From: Microbacterium marinilacus
GTDB taxonomy: Bacteria > Actinomycetota > Actinomycetes > Actinomycetales > Microbacteriaceae
Assembly (NCBI RefSeq): GCF_019753765.1
Contig: NZ_JAIJZW010000002.1
Location: 1-64,000, forward strand
Reading direction: 5' to 3'
DNA: 64,000 bases
In this document: positions 1 to 9,022 of the stretch, piece after piece
How the letters are laid out: the number at the start of each line of letters is the position of its first letter
Numbering within the stretch: position 1 is the stretch's first letter
Notes under the pieces: generated by a model
Database searches by the model: none
Seen by the model: the letters and a program-made list of their open reading frames with translations, nothing else
Told to the model about the DNA's origin: nothing
Program-made: the position numbers and the translations under genes

Positions 1-105
1 CTCCACGGCGAACTCGACATGCGCACCCCGATCGAGACCGAGACCGAGTACTACGCTGCCCTTGAATCAGCCAACCCGGCCACCGCCGGACAGACAACCG
101 GATAG
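1..105 (+). pseudogene. 3' end of an IS3-family transposase (OrfB)
   Basis: An open frame enters from the left edge and stops at 103-105. Its last 34 residues contain the stretch HGELDMRTPIETETEYYA, which resembles the conserved tail of IS3-family DDE transposases (the 'HGELG-R-P-E-E---Y' end that follows the catalytic domain). Only the tail is inside the window, so the element's integrity and its inverted repeat cannot be judged. The ECF S gene that follows lacks its N-terminal helix exactly where the transposase ends, which suggests the element inserted there or caused a deletion. Family assignment is from memory of the tail pattern and is moderately sure. Confidence 0.5.
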
Positions 106-637
106 GAACGAAAACCAGGCCGATTCAGTCGGGATGCTGGGCATCCTCTCCCCGCTGGTCTGGCTGATCGTCATCCCCGTCTCAGTGCTGGTGAACGGGA
201 TCGTGTTCATGCTATTCATCACCCGCGTCAAGCATGCGGGCATGGTGACCCTGTTCGGCGTGGTCATCGCGCTGTTCTTCCTCCTGACCGGCAACTCGAT
301 CCTCAGCACGATCGGGATCGTCGTGCTCGCGGCGCTCGCCGAGCTCGTCCTCTGGGCCGGTGGCTACCGGTCGCGGTGGGCGGCGATCTGGTCGTACACG
401 ATCTTCGCGCTGAGCTTCTTCACCCCCTTCCTGCCCCTCGTGTTCGACCGTGAGAACTACCTCGCCAGTCCGAGCTTCACCGCGATGGGCGAGGAGTACG
501 TCGCCGGCACCGACGCGCTCACGACGCTCCCTGTACTCGGAGTAGTCGCCCTCGCGGTCGCCGTCGCCGGGTTCCTGGGCGGGCTGCTGGGCTCCGCGGT
601 GTTGAGGAAGCACTTTGTCCGCGCCGGCCTTGCCTGA
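62..637 (+). CDS. MptD-family putative ECF transporter S component, N-terminally truncated
   Basis: Substrate-binding membrane subunit of an ECF-type importer. From about residue 25 (GMLGILSPL) the protein aligns well with the complete paralogue at 59942-60580, sharing FMLFITRVKHAGMVTLF, the AALAELVLWAGGY segment, MGEEYVAG and the terminal LRKHFVRAGLA. The paralogue has about 40 extra N-terminal residues including a first hydrophobic helix; here that part is replaced by proline- and charge-rich sequence that overlaps the transposase tail. The longest frame starts with TTG at 62, but ATG at 134 is an equally plausible start. Stop overlaps the T component. Probably impaired, since S components normally have six helices. 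Substrate is unknown; the genomic company suggests a metal chelate. Confidence 0.7.
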   Translation: MNQPTRPPPDRQPDRNENQADSVGMLGILSPLVWLIVIPVSVLVNGIVFMLFITRVKHAGMVTLFGVVIALFFLLTGNSILSTIGIVVLAALAELVLWAGGYRSRWAAIWSYTIFALSFFTPFLPLVFDRENYLASPSFTAMGEEYVAGTDALTTLPVLGVVALAVAVAGFLGGLLGSAVLRKHFVRAGLA

Positions 638-1388
638 CGGGCAGGCTCAGGTCGCAGCCCCCGTCAGCATCGATGTCGCGCGGCGGGGGCTGGACCCGCG
701 CAGCAAGATCCTGCTCGTCCTCATCGTCAGCCTCGCCGTCATGAGCCCTGGCGGGCTCGTGTTCGTCCCGGCCGGGATCGTGCTGGCGACCGGGTTAGCC
801 GTGGCGGACCGGGCCTGGTCCCGGGCCGTGACCATCCCCGTCACCGGGGCCATCATGTACCTGTTCGGCTGGGTATTTCCACTGGTCTGGGCCAACCCGG
901 TGGTCACGGTCGTCGCAATCGGCTGCGGATACCTCATCCGCTTCGTCGCCGCGTTCGGCGTCGGCGCCCACCTCATCGCGACGACCTCGCCGACACAGCT
1001 CAGCGCCGCGCTCCGGGCCTGGCACCTCCCGCGCGCGCTCTCGGTCACCCTCGCCGTGATGCTGCGGTTCTTTCCGGTCGTCGCGACCGAGTCTGCCGCG
1101 GTGCTCGACGCCATGCGGCTGCGCGGCCTCGCCGGCGCAACCGGCCTGACGCAGCACCCGATCCTCACCATGGAGCGCTTCACCGTCCCGATGATCGCCG
1201 CGAGCCTGCGAGCCAGCGAAGACCTGTCCGCCTCGGCGATCCTGCGCGGGCTCGGCTCGCGTCGCACGCCCGTCGCGCTCGACCCGCCCCGCTTCGGGTG
1301 GCCCGATCTGCTGCTGGCGCTCGCCCTCATCGTTCTCGCGGCGGCGAGCCTTCTGCTGCCGAGCCCGCTGACGACGGTGATCGCATGA
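630..1388 (+). CDS. ECF transporter T component (energy-coupling transmembrane protein)
   Basis: Transmembrane coupling subunit (CbiQ/EcfT family, about 252 residues) that links the S component to the ATPases. It has several hydrophobic helices followed by the coupling motif region SLRASEDLSASAILRGLG near the C-terminus, the usual place for the Ala-Arg-Gly coupling helices. The start chosen is TTG at 630, inside the end of the S gene, because the paralogue at 60573 begins at the same TTG-CCT position; a longer TTG start at 615 is possible. Its stop overlaps the ATPase start by 4 bp, so S, T, A and MFS are translationally coupled. Confidence 0.85.
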   Translation: MPDGQAQVAAPVSIDVARRGLDPRSKILLVLIVSLAVMSPGGLVFVPAGIVLATGLAVADRAWSRAVTIPVTGAIMYLFGWVFPLVWANPVVTVVAIGCGYLIRFVAAFGVGAHLIATTSPTQLSAALRAWHLPRALSVTLAVMLRFFPVVATESAAVLDAMRLRGLAGATGLTQHPILTMERFTVPMIAASLRASEDLSASAILRGLGSRRTPVALDPPRFGWPDLLLALALIVLAAASLLLPSPLTTVIA

Positions 1389-2872
1389 TCGAGATCTGCG
1401 GAGTGAGCTGGACCTACCCGCATGCCGATAGCCCGGCGCTGCGCGAGCTCGATCTGCGGATCAAGCCCGGCCAGTTCGTCGTGCTCTGCGGTGCGTCCGG
1501 CTCCGGCAAGTCGACAGCCCTGCGGCTGCTGAACGGCCTCGTGCCCCACTTCCACGACGACGGCGTCCTCACTGGGACGGTGACCGTCGACGGCCTGGTC
1601 ACGACCGCGGTCGAGCTCGACGCCCTGGGCCTTGCCACCGGCACAGTGCTGCAGCACCCGCGTCGGCAGTTCTTCACCGACACCGCCCGCGAGGAGACGG
1701 CGTTCGCGATGGAGAACTTCGGCTTCCCGCACGAGCGGATCCGCTCGCGCGTCCAGGCGACCATCGCCGACCTCGCCGAGCGGGTGCCGGTCGAGCAGCG
1801 GCTGCAGCACCTGTCCGGCGGGCAGCAGCAGCAGGTCGCGATCGCCGCAGCCACCGCGCATGAGCCGCGCATCCTGCTGCTGGACGAGCCCAGCTCCAAC
1901 CTCTCCGCCGACGCCGTGGACCGGCTCACCGTTACCCTCGCCGAGCTCAAGGCCGCCGGGGTGACGATCGTTGTCGCCGAGCACCGGCTGCGCTACCTGC
2001 AGGAGCTGATTGACCGGGTCCTGGTCATGCGCGACGGCGCGATCGACCTCGAATGGACCGCGGAGCAGTTCCGCGCCGTCCCCGACGAGCTGCTCGCCAC
2101 CGAAGGTCTGCGCGGGGAGATCCGCTCACCCGACGTTCCGGTACTCGCCGCGACCGGAGGCAGCGTCGCCCAGCCGCGCCCGCTCGACACCCCCTTGCCA
2201 GGGGCGCTGGAGCTGGAAGACGTCCAGTGCCGACTGGGCGGGCGGACGGTCCTCGACCTCGAGCGCGTCGCCTTCGCCGCGGGCGAGGTCACCGCGATCC
2301 GCGGCGTCAACGGCGCCGGCAAGTCCACCCTCGCCCGCATCATCACCGGGCTGCAACGCAGCACCGGAACGGTGCGCCTCGATGGGCGGGTGCTCAGCCG
2401 CAGGGCGCGGCAGCGGGCCAGTGCGATCGTGATGCAGGACGTGCAACGGCAGCTGTTCATCGAGAGCGTGCAAGCCGAGATCGACCTTGCCGGCACCGAC
2501 GCACCGACCGCGCCGGACACCGCGGCCCTGCTCGACACCCTCGATCTCGCGCATCTGGCCGAACGGCACCCACTGTCGCTCTCGGGCGGCCAGCAGCAGC
2601 GCCTCGTCGTCGCCGCCGTCCGGGTCGCCGGCCGCCGCATCGTGATCTTCGACGAGCCGAGCTCCGGCGTCGACCGACGGCACCTGCAGTCCATCTCCGA
2701 CCAGATCCGGCAGGTCGCGGCCGAGGGAGTCGTAGTGCTGCTGATCAGCCACGACGACGACCTCCTCGCCCTCGCCGCCGACCGGCAGCTCACCCTGGCC
2801 CCCGTCGACGAGCACTCAGCGGAGGTAGCCACGATGCTCACCCAAGATGAACCACTGAGGGAACCCCGATGA
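1385..2872 (+). CDS. ECF transporter ATPase, two fused ATP-binding domains
   Basis: Energises the ECF importer; the two ATPases that are usually separate are one chain here (495 residues). Domain 1 shows Walker A GASGSGKST near residue 37, signature LSGGQQQQ and Walker B LLLDEPSS. Domain 2 shows Walker A GVNGAGKST near 310, signature LSGGQQQRL and Walker B VIFDEPSS, each followed by a switch His (AEH, ISHDDD). The poly-Gln signatures and the PHFHDDG insert are shared with the paralogue at 61313. It overlaps both neighbours by 4 bp. Function as ECF ATPase is certain in kind; substrate is unknown. Confidence 0.9.
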   Translation: MIEICGVSWTYPHADSPALRELDLRIKPGQFVVLCGASGSGKSTALRLLNGLVPHFHDDGVLTGTVTVDGLVTTAVELDALGLATGTVLQHPRRQFFTDTAREETAFAMENFGFPHERIRSRVQATIADLAERVPVEQRLQHLSGGQQQQVAIAAATAHEPRILLLDEPSSNLSADAVDRLTVTLAELKAAGVTIVVAEHRLRYLQELIDRVLVMRDGAIDLEWTAEQFRAVPDELLATEGLRGEIRSPDVPVLAATGGSVAQPRPLDTPLPGALELEDVQCRLGGRTVLDLERVAFAAGEVTAIRGVNGAGKSTLARIITGLQRSTGTVRLDGRVLSRRARQRASAIVMQDVQRQLFIESVQAEIDLAGTDAPTAPDTAALLDTLDLAHLAERHPLSLSGGQQQRLVVAAVRVAGRRIVIFDEPSSGVDRRHLQSISDQIRQVAAEGVVVLLISHDDDLLALAADRQLTLAPVDEHSAEVATMLTQDEPLREPR

Positions 2873-4143
2873 GCCGGCCAGACCCTGTGACGGCTCCCAC
2901 GGCCGCGTCGCAACCGCAGATTCCGTTGCTGCTCGGCTCGGTGTTCCTCGTCTATCTCGGACAGATGACCTTGAACCCGATCATCGCGCCGCTCTCGCGC
3001 GAGGTCGGGCTCGCAGAGTGGCAGATCGGGGTGACCATCAGCACCGCCGCGATCATGTTGGTGCTCACCAGCCAGCTCTGGGGTCGCCGTTCCCAGTCCT
3101 GGGGTCGCAAACCGGTCCTGGTCGCCGCCTTCACGCTCGCGACGATCACGATGGCCTTGTTCGCATTGGTGTCACAGCTGGGGATGATGGGAATCTTCAC
3201 CGGGACAGGACTGTTCGTGCTGCTGCGCGGTGTGGGCTTCGGCTCCGCGATCGCCGCCGTCCCACCCACCGCGCAGGCATACATCGCCGACGCCACCACT
3301 GACGAGGCCACCCGCGTCAAAGGCATGGCCGGCATCGGCGCCGTCTCCGGCATCGCGATGATCGCCGGTGCGGTCGTCGGCGGGGTGCTCGCCGCCGGTG
3401 GCCTGATCGTGCCCTTGATCGCCGTGCCCGTGCTGCTTGTCGCCGGACTGATCCTGATCGCGCTCCGACTACGCCGCGAACCCCGCCACGAGCTCATCGA
3501 GGCTCCCGCCAGGGTCAGTCCGTTCGATTCGCGGGTGTGGCCGTTCCTTCTCGCCGGGTTCGGCATGTTCACCGCGCTGGGCTTCATCCAGGTCATCACC
3601 GGATTCATCGTGCAGGACCGCCTCGGTCTGGATGCGCGCATGGCAGGCGTCCTCACCGGTGCCGCGCTCTTCGCCGCGGGAGTCGGCCTCGTGCTCGCCC
3701 AGGCCGTCATCGTGCCGCGCAGCGGCTGGTCCGCGCCGACCCTGCTGAAGGTCGGCGCGCCGATTGCCGTCGTGGGCTTCGCCGCCTACACGATCGACGG
3801 CGGGCCAGTGCTGCTGTTCGCGGCCCTCCTGGTGATGGGCCTCGGGCTCGGGATCGCCATGCCCGGCTACACCGCCGGCCCCACGCTCCTCGTTCGCAGG
3901 GAAGAGCAAGGCGGCCTCGCCGGGGTCACCACCGCCACGACAGGGCTGACCTTCGTCGTCGCACCCACCCTCAGCACCGCGCTCTACGGGGTGTCGGCGC
4001 CGCTGCCGATCATCATCGGCGGCGCCATCATGGCGATCGTCGCCACCTTCGTCCTGACCCACCCACGCTTCCGCCGTATGCCCGCGGTTCCCGTGTCGGC
4101 AGCAGCATCGACGTCTGATCGCGGCGGTCCCGGCTCGCCCTGA
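2869..4143 (+). CDS. MFS transporter linked to ECF importer (YbtX-like role)
   Basis: A 424-residue major facilitator protein with about 12 hydrophobic helices. The loop after helix 2 carries WGRRSQSWGRKPVL, the MFS motif A region (G-x-x-x-D/S-R-x-G-R-K). It is translationally coupled to the ECF ATPase (ATGA overlap). The same S-T-A-MFS order occurs at 59942-64000 with close sequence similarity, so the MFS is a fixed part of this system. By context it may export an apo-metallophore, as CntE does, or assist metal release, as proposed for YbtX; the sequence alone does not decide. Converges on the ABC pair ending at 4186. Confidence 0.85.
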   Translation: MSRPDPVTAPTAASQPQIPLLLGSVFLVYLGQMTLNPIIAPLSREVGLAEWQIGVTISTAAIMLVLTSQLWGRRSQSWGRKPVLVAAFTLATITMALFALVSQLGMMGIFTGTGLFVLLRGVGFGSAIAAVPPTAQAYIADATTDEATRVKGMAGIGAVSGIAMIAGAVVGGVLAAGGLIVPLIAVPVLLVAGLILIALRLRREPRHELIEAPARVSPFDSRVWPFLLAGFGMFTALGFIQVITGFIVQDRLGLDARMAGVLTGAALFAAGVGLVLAQAVIVPRSGWSAPTLLKVGAPIAVVGFAAYTIDGGPVLLFAALLVMGLGLGIAMPGYTAGPTLLVRREEQGGLAGVTTATTGLTFVVAPTLSTALYGVSAPLPIIIGGAIMAIVATFVLTHPRFRRMPAVPVSAAASTSDRGGPGSP

Positions 4144-4185
4144 CCAGCTGCGCGCGGGATGTGAGCCGGCTCAGGCACTCAGCTC

Positions 4186-5895
4186 TCAGCTCTGCAGCCC
4201 GGCGTGGTCGTGCAGCAGGTCACGGTAGCGGCCGGGAGCCGCAGCCAGCGCGGCGGGAGTACCGCTCTGGACGATGCGGCCTTCCTCGAGGACGAGGATC
4301 TGGTCAGCGCGGGCGGCGGTGTCGAGGTCGTGCGCGATGATCAGAACGCTCCCAGTGAGGGCGAGCCGGGTGGCAGCGTCGGCGACCAGGCGGGCATTCT
4401 CGGGATCGAGGGCCGAGGTCGCTTCGTCCATGAGGGTCAGCGGCGCGGCCTTCAGCAGAGCACGGGCCACGCACACCCGTTGCCGTTGCCCACCGGACAG
4501 CCGACTGCCGCCGGGGCCAACGGGAGTGTCGAGCGCGCCCGGCAGTCCCGCGAGGAAGGCGTCGAGCCCGACCGCGGCCACGGTCTCGGCGACCTGCTTG
4601 GCGGTGGAGGTGGGGCGGCCGAGGCGGATGTTGTCGCCGATGGTCCCCTCGAGCAGGTAGTCGTCCTGGAGCACGACGGCGAGTGCGCCGGTGAGCTCGC
4701 CAGGGGCGAGCGAGCGGAGGTCTGCACCGTCGAGGATGATTCTGCCTGCGGTGGGATCCCAGAAGCGGGCGAGGAGTCGGGCGAGGGTGGTCTTGCCGGA
4801 GCCGGAGGGCCCGACCAGCGCGGTGAGGCCGCGCCGCGGGAGCGTGAAGGAGACGTCATGAAGCACCGGGGTGTCGTCGTAGCCGAACGTGATGTTCTCG
4901 ACCCGGACGAGCTCCTCGCCCGGCTTCGCCCGTTGCACGGCGGGCAGGTGCGCGAGTGGCGGCGTGTCGAGGGTGGCGGCGAGGCGGTCGAGGATGCCGG
5001 CCTGCAGGCGTAACCCGGCGGCGAGCTCGGCGCCGGACTGGGCGACCGCGACGAGCCGAGCCGCGACCACGAGCAAGCCGAGCAGGACCGGGACGGACAG
5101 GCTCGCGCCGGCGACCCAGAGGACACCGAGGCCGATCAGGACGGCGAACAGGGCGTTGAGGGTCAGGCTGAACAGGACGAACCCGGGGATCACGGTGCCC
5201 GCGGAGCGACGCGCGGCGGCGTGGACGCCGTCGAGCGCGCGATCGAGGGCGTCGCTGTCCTCGGGGCGTTGGTCGGTGCGGATGAGTGGCTGCCGGTTCG
5301 CGTACTCGAGGATGCGGCGGGTCGCCTCCGCAGACACCGCATGCCGTCGCGCGTCCACGGTGCGGGCCAGACGGGCACTGAGCCGACTTGCGGTCCATGC
5401 GATCGCGGTTATCACCAGTACGGCGACGGTGAAGCGCCAGTCGAGCAGGGCGAGGGTGAGTGCGGCGGCGACGGGGGTGACGATCGCGGTGAGCGCGGGC
5501 CGCAGCAGGATCGCGGGGTAGGACATCGCCTGCGGGACGCCGGTGGTGGCGAGGTCGATGATGTGCGCCTGCCGGGTGGAGGTGAACCATCCCAGCGGCA
5601 GTTCGGCCAGGTGCTCGCCGAGGCTCAGGTGCAGTGCGCGGGCGGTGCTGCTGCCGACCCGGAATGCGACCATCTGCGCGACCCATTGCACGATCACGAA
5701 CGCGACGACCGTGCACGCGAGGGCGATCATCCAGAACGCCGGGTCGGCAACTGCGCCGAGGCAGGCGGCGGTCAGGATGCCGGCCACCCCTAGGGCGACG
5801 CCGTGCAGGACGGCGGCGGCGGTGAGCCAGACGGTGAGCCCGACGAGGATTCGGGTGTCGGGGGCGGGCAGGAGGCGGTGCAGGGTGCGGAGCAT
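4186..5895 (-). CDS. ABC half-transporter (YbtP/IrtA-like), permease plus ATPase
   Basis: A 569-residue type IV half-transporter: hydrophobic membrane domain (residues about 15-300) followed by an ATPase domain with Walker A GPSGSGKTT near 360, signature LSGGQRQRV, Walker B LTLMDEATSALD and switch His in LIIAHDLD. It pairs with the gene just upstream (start ATG overlaps that gene's TGA). Half-transporter pairs of this family next to metallophore genes (YbtPQ, IrtAB) work as importers of metal chelates despite their exporter fold. It is the last gene of the operon running from 12297. Export of a small molecule is the alternative. A similar pair lies at 56408-59952. Confidence 0.85.
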   Translation of the reverse strand: MLRTLHRLLPAPDTRILVGLTVWLTAAAVLHGVALGVAGILTAACLGAVADPAFWMIALACTVVAFVIVQWVAQMVAFRVGSSTARALHLSLGEHLAELPLGWFTSTRQAHIIDLATTGVPQAMSYPAILLRPALTAIVTPVAAALTLALLDWRFTVAVLVITAIAWTASRLSARLARTVDARRHAVSAEATRRILEYANRQPLIRTDQRPEDSDALDRALDGVHAAARRSAGTVIPGFVLFSLTLNALFAVLIGLGVLWVAGASLSVPVLLGLLVVAARLVAVAQSGAELAAGLRLQAGILDRLAATLDTPPLAHLPAVQRAKPGEELVRVENITFGYDDTPVLHDVSFTLPRRGLTALVGPSGSGKTTLARLLARFWDPTAGRIILDGADLRSLAPGELTGALAVVLQDDYLLEGTIGDNIRLGRPTSTAKQVAETVAAVGLDAFLAGLPGALDTPVGPGGSRLSGGQRQRVCVARALLKAAPLTLMDEATSALDPENARLVADAATRLALTGSVLIIAHDLDTAARADQILVLEEGRIVQSGTPAALAAAPGRYRDLLHDHAGLQS

Positions 5896-7607
5896 CAGCG
5901 GCTTCCTTCCTGTGTAGTCGTGGTCTGCGCCTCCCAGAGGATCCGGTAGGGATCGCAGGCGGTGAGGAGGTTGTGGTGGGTGCCGGAGCCGGCGAGGCGG
6001 CCGTGGTCGAGGACGAGGATGCGGTCGGCGTCCCGGACGAGGTGCAGATGGTGGGCGATGAGCAGCACCCCCCGCTCCCGGGCCTGCGCCCGCAGCGTCG
6101 CCATGATCCGGGTGCGGATGGTCGGATCCATGGCCGAGAGGGTCTCGTCGAGCACGAGCAGGTCCGGCTCGCGCAACAGTGCCCGGGCGAGAGCGACCCG
6201 TTGGCGTTGCCCACCGGACAGTTCCCTGTCCTCTCCGAGGATGGTGTCGTATCCGTGCGGGAGCGCAGTGATGTGGTCGTGGATCGCCGCCTGCCGCGCA
6301 GCGTCGACGACTCGCTCCTGCGGGATGCGACGTCCGCCGGTGAGGGCGTCGCGTATGGATGTCTCGCGCAGGGCCGTGTCCTGGAACACAAACGCGATTC
6401 GCTCATATAGGTCCGCCTCCCGCAGTGCCGGCAGTTCGACGTTGCCGAGGAGCACCCGGCCCGCGTCGGGGTCGGTAAAGCGCGCCAGCAGCGCGGCGAG
6501 CGTGCTCTTGCCGCTGCCGGACGCGCCGACCAGGGCGACGAGCCCGCGGTCGGGCAGCGCGAGCGTGACGTCATCGACCGCGACCTGCTCGCCGAAACGG
6601 ACGGTGACGTTCTGGAGACGGGCGACGGCTCCGCGCGGCGAGGGGTCCGCGCCGCCCCAGGTCAGGCGGTGCTGGTCGAGGAGATCGCCGATGGAGGAGA
6701 GCGCGGATAGACCGGAGCGGATGGCCTGCAGGCGGGGACCGGCGACCGCGACCGGCGCGGAGATGGCGGGGCCGAGCAGGATCCCGGCCACGAGCGCGGC
6801 CGGAGTCAGCCAACCGGCGAGGAGACCGGCACCGCCGAGGAGGGCGAGCAGCGCCGCGGTGACGCCTGGCGCGACGACGAGCCAAGAGGCGGTGGTCACG
6901 GCCGCGGTCGAGCCGGACCAGGCCCGGAAGAAGTCATGGAACCCGTTCACCGCTGTCGTGTAGCGAGCCTTCGGGCCGTCGGATCCGCCGTAGATCTTTG
7001 CGACGGGCAGACCGTGGACGAAGTCGACGACGGCGCCGCCGATGCGTTGCTGTTGGATCGCGTACTCGGTGAAGTTCGCCCCCGATCCGCGCATCGCCCG
7101 CACATACCACCTGACCCCCAACAGCAACGGGATGAGGCTCACGACGGCCAGCCGCCAGTCCACGATCGCGAGGACAACGAGCCCGGCGACCGGGGTGATG
7201 AGGAGGGTGGTGGCGTCCAGCAGGGTGTGCGCGACGAGGTAGTGCAGTGCGCCGGTGTCGTCCTGGACGACCTTCCGCAGCCGGGCTGCGCCCTGCCCGG
7301 TCACAGCCGGCAGAGGGGCATGGCGGATGACGTCGGCGAGGCGGCGCTGCAGCAGCCAGGTCAGCCGGGCATCTGCGCGGTGGGTGATCCAGGTCGCCGC
7401 CGCCGCGGCGAGCGTCGCCCCGATCGTGCCGAGCACGGCGGCGATCACGAGCCCGGCTCCGGGGGCGGGCGTCCTGGTGAGCCAGGTGCTGGTGAACGCG
7501 ATGAGGGTCAGGAGGGGCAGCAGTGCCAGCAGGCCGGCGGCCGCCTGCAGCGCGACGGCGGCGATCAGCGGGGCTCGCACGGGGCGCAGCAGTGTGTTCG
7601 GGCTCAT
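5895..7607 (-). CDS. ABC half-transporter (YbtQ/IrtB-like), permease plus ATPase
   Basis: Partner half-transporter of 570 residues. The membrane domain occupies roughly the first 310 residues; the ATPase shows Walker A GASGSGKST near 365, signature LSGGQRQRV, Walker B LLVLDETLSAMD and a switch His in LLIAHHLH. The D-loop reads SAMD rather than the common SALD. It overlaps the preceding double ATPase gene by 4 bp and the following half-transporter by 1 bp, so the heterodimer is produced from the same transcript as a Dpp-type importer, an unusual combination. A role in chelate import is inferred from the paralogous metallophore-type operon at 56408. Confidence 0.85.
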   Translation of the reverse strand: MSPNTLLRPVRAPLIAAVALQAAAGLLALLPLLTLIAFTSTWLTRTPAPGAGLVIAAVLGTIGATLAAAAATWITHRADARLTWLLQRRLADVIRHAPLPAVTGQGAARLRKVVQDDTGALHYLVAHTLLDATTLLITPVAGLVVLAIVDWRLAVVSLIPLLLGVRWYVRAMRGSGANFTEYAIQQQRIGGAVVDFVHGLPVAKIYGGSDGPKARYTTAVNGFHDFFRAWSGSTAAVTTASWLVVAPGVTAALLALLGGAGLLAGWLTPAALVAGILLGPAISAPVAVAGPRLQAIRSGLSALSSIGDLLDQHRLTWGGADPSPRGAVARLQNVTVRFGEQVAVDDVTLALPDRGLVALVGASGSGKSTLAALLARFTDPDAGRVLLGNVELPALREADLYERIAFVFQDTALRETSIRDALTGGRRIPQERVVDAARQAAIHDHITALPHGYDTILGEDRELSGGQRQRVALARALLREPDLLVLDETLSAMDPTIRTRIMATLRAQARERGVLLIAHHLHLVRDADRILVLDHGRLAGSGTHHNLLTACDPYRILWEAQTTTTQEGSR

Positions 7608-9022
7608 CCGAGTCGTCCTTCCTGGAGGGTAAGGATCCGGTCGGCGCGGTCGGCGACGGCGTCCTGGTGGGTGATCAGCAGCACCGGCAGCCCTGTGTCG
7701 CGGCGCAGCGTGTCGAGCGTGTCGAGGATCCGCTGGGCGCTCTCCTGGTCGAGCGCGGCCGTGGTCTCGTCGCAGACCAGCACAGCGGGCCCGGCAGCCA
7801 CAGCGCGTGCGAGCGCGACCCGGTGCCGTTGCCCGCCGGAGAGCTGATCCGCGGTATGATCCAGCAGCTCGGGGCCGAGTCCCACGAGCGCCAGGACGCT
7901 CTCCGGTCCTGCTGGCCTCGGGCGCGATCGGCGGCGGGCGGTGTCGAGGGCGCGCTGCAGGGTGCGGGAGATGGTCTCGCGCGGGTTCAGGGCGGCGCGA
8001 GCGTCCTGCCCGACGTAAGCGAGGAACGGTGCATCATTTCGGGCACGGCTGGTGGCGGCCCAGGGGATCTCGTTTCCGTGCAGGCGGAGAATGCCGGCGC
8101 GGGGTGGGGCGAAGCCGCAGAGAGCACGGGCGAGCGCCGTCTTGCCGACCCCGGAGGGCCCGCGGATAGCAAGGAGCTCCCCGACCCCCAGACACAGCTC
8201 GGCATCGTGCAGCAGTTCCCGTCCGCCGCGGCGGATCGTGGCCCCTGTCATCGACAGGGCGGCCCGGCTCGATGCGAGACGGGGCTCGGTGCTGCCTCGT
8301 GGCGCCTCCGCCGCACCGACGGGAGCAGCTGGGCACCCTCGCTGCTCCGAGAGGTGCCCGTGTTCGAGCCGGAGGGTGCGGTCGGCGGTGCGGGCGATGA
8401 GGTCGCGGTCGTGGCTGATCAACAGCACGGCCGGGTTCCAGGGCAGCCGCGCGAACGCGGCACTGACCCGCAGGGCGGTGTCGGCGTCCAGGCCACTCGT
8501 GGGCTCGTCGAGTATGAGCAGCTGCGGCTGGGTGAGGAACGTCCAGGCCAGCAGTGCTCGCTGTGCCTGCCCACCGGATAGCTGTGCCGGCAACCGGGGC
8601 AGGAGCATGGCGTCGAGCACAGCAGCTTCGACGGCCGCGTAACGCAGCTCGATCCTTTTCTGCCGTGAGGCCGTTCGGTGGGCGGTGCGTGCGGCGGTGC
8701 GCAGCTGGGCGGCGACGGTGCGGGTGGGGTCGAGTGCGCTGGCGGGGTCCTGTGGCAGATACGCCGTGACCCGGCTGCGCAACGCCCGCCGCCCCGCGGG
8801 AGTGAGCGGGTCGCGGCCGGCGACGCGCACCGTCCCGGCGGTCAAGTGCAGGCCGGGGGCGAGGTGGCCGAGCAGAACGTGGGCGAGGGTGGTCTTGCCC
8901 GACCCTGACTCGCCGATGAGCCCGGTGACCTCCCCGGGGCGTAGCTCCAGGTCGACCTCATGAAGGATCCGTTGCCCCTGCGGGCCGGTGATGTTGAGAC
9001 CGGTGATCGTGGCGATGCTCAT
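7604..9022 (-). CDS. Dpp/Opp/Cnt-type ABC importer, fused double ATPase
   Basis: Energises the dipeptide/nickel-chelate type importer of the next three genes. Two ATPase domains in one 472-residue chain: domain 1 with Walker A GESGSGKTT near residue 37, signature LSGGQAQRA, Walker B LLILDEPTSGLD; domain 2 with Walker A GPSGVGKTA near 275, signature LSGGQRHRV, Walker B VLVCDETTAALD. These correspond to DppD plus DppF (or CntD plus CntF), here fused. Domain 2 is shorter than usual. It has 4-bp overlaps on both sides. The zinc context makes a metal-chelate substrate (as for CntABCDF with staphylopine) more likely than peptides. Confidence 0.88.
   Translation of the reverse strand: MSIATITGLNITGPQGQRILHEVDLELRPGEVTGLIGESGSGKTTLAHVLLGHLAPGLHLTAGTVRVAGRDPLTPAGRRALRSRVTAYLPQDPASALDPTRTVAAQLRTAARTAHRTASRQKRIELRYAAVEAAVLDAMLLPRLPAQLSGGQAQRALLAWTFLTQPQLLILDEPTSGLDADTALRVSAAFARLPWNPAVLLISHDRDLIARTADRTLRLEHGHLSEQRGCPAAPVGAAEAPRGSTEPRLASSRAALSMTGATIRRGGRELLHDAELCLGVGELLAIRGPSGVGKTALARALCGFAPPRAGILRLHGNEIPWAATSRARNDAPFLAYVGQDARAALNPRETISRTLQRALDTARRRSRPRPAGPESVLALVGLGPELLDHTADQLSGGQRHRVALARAVAAGPAVLVCDETTAALDQESAQRILDTLDTLRRDTGLPVLLITHQDAVADRADRILTLQEGRLG

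Noticed and set aside
647..1984. Long minus-strand frames opposite the ECF genes (and similar long frames opposite most genes)
   Set aside because: They are Arg/Gly/Ala-rich, lack domains and lie antisense to well-supported genes; this is normal in high-GC DNA.
62..4143. ECF operon as a cobalt or nickel (CbiMNQO) transporter
   Set aside because: The S component is of the MptD type without the N-terminal metal-binding CbiM residues, and the ATPases are fused, which is not the CbiO arrangement.
4186..7607. Half-transporter pair as CydDC or a multidrug exporter
   Set aside because: No cytochrome bd genes nearby; the operon, paralogue and Zur-like box favour a metallophore role, though export is not formally excluded.
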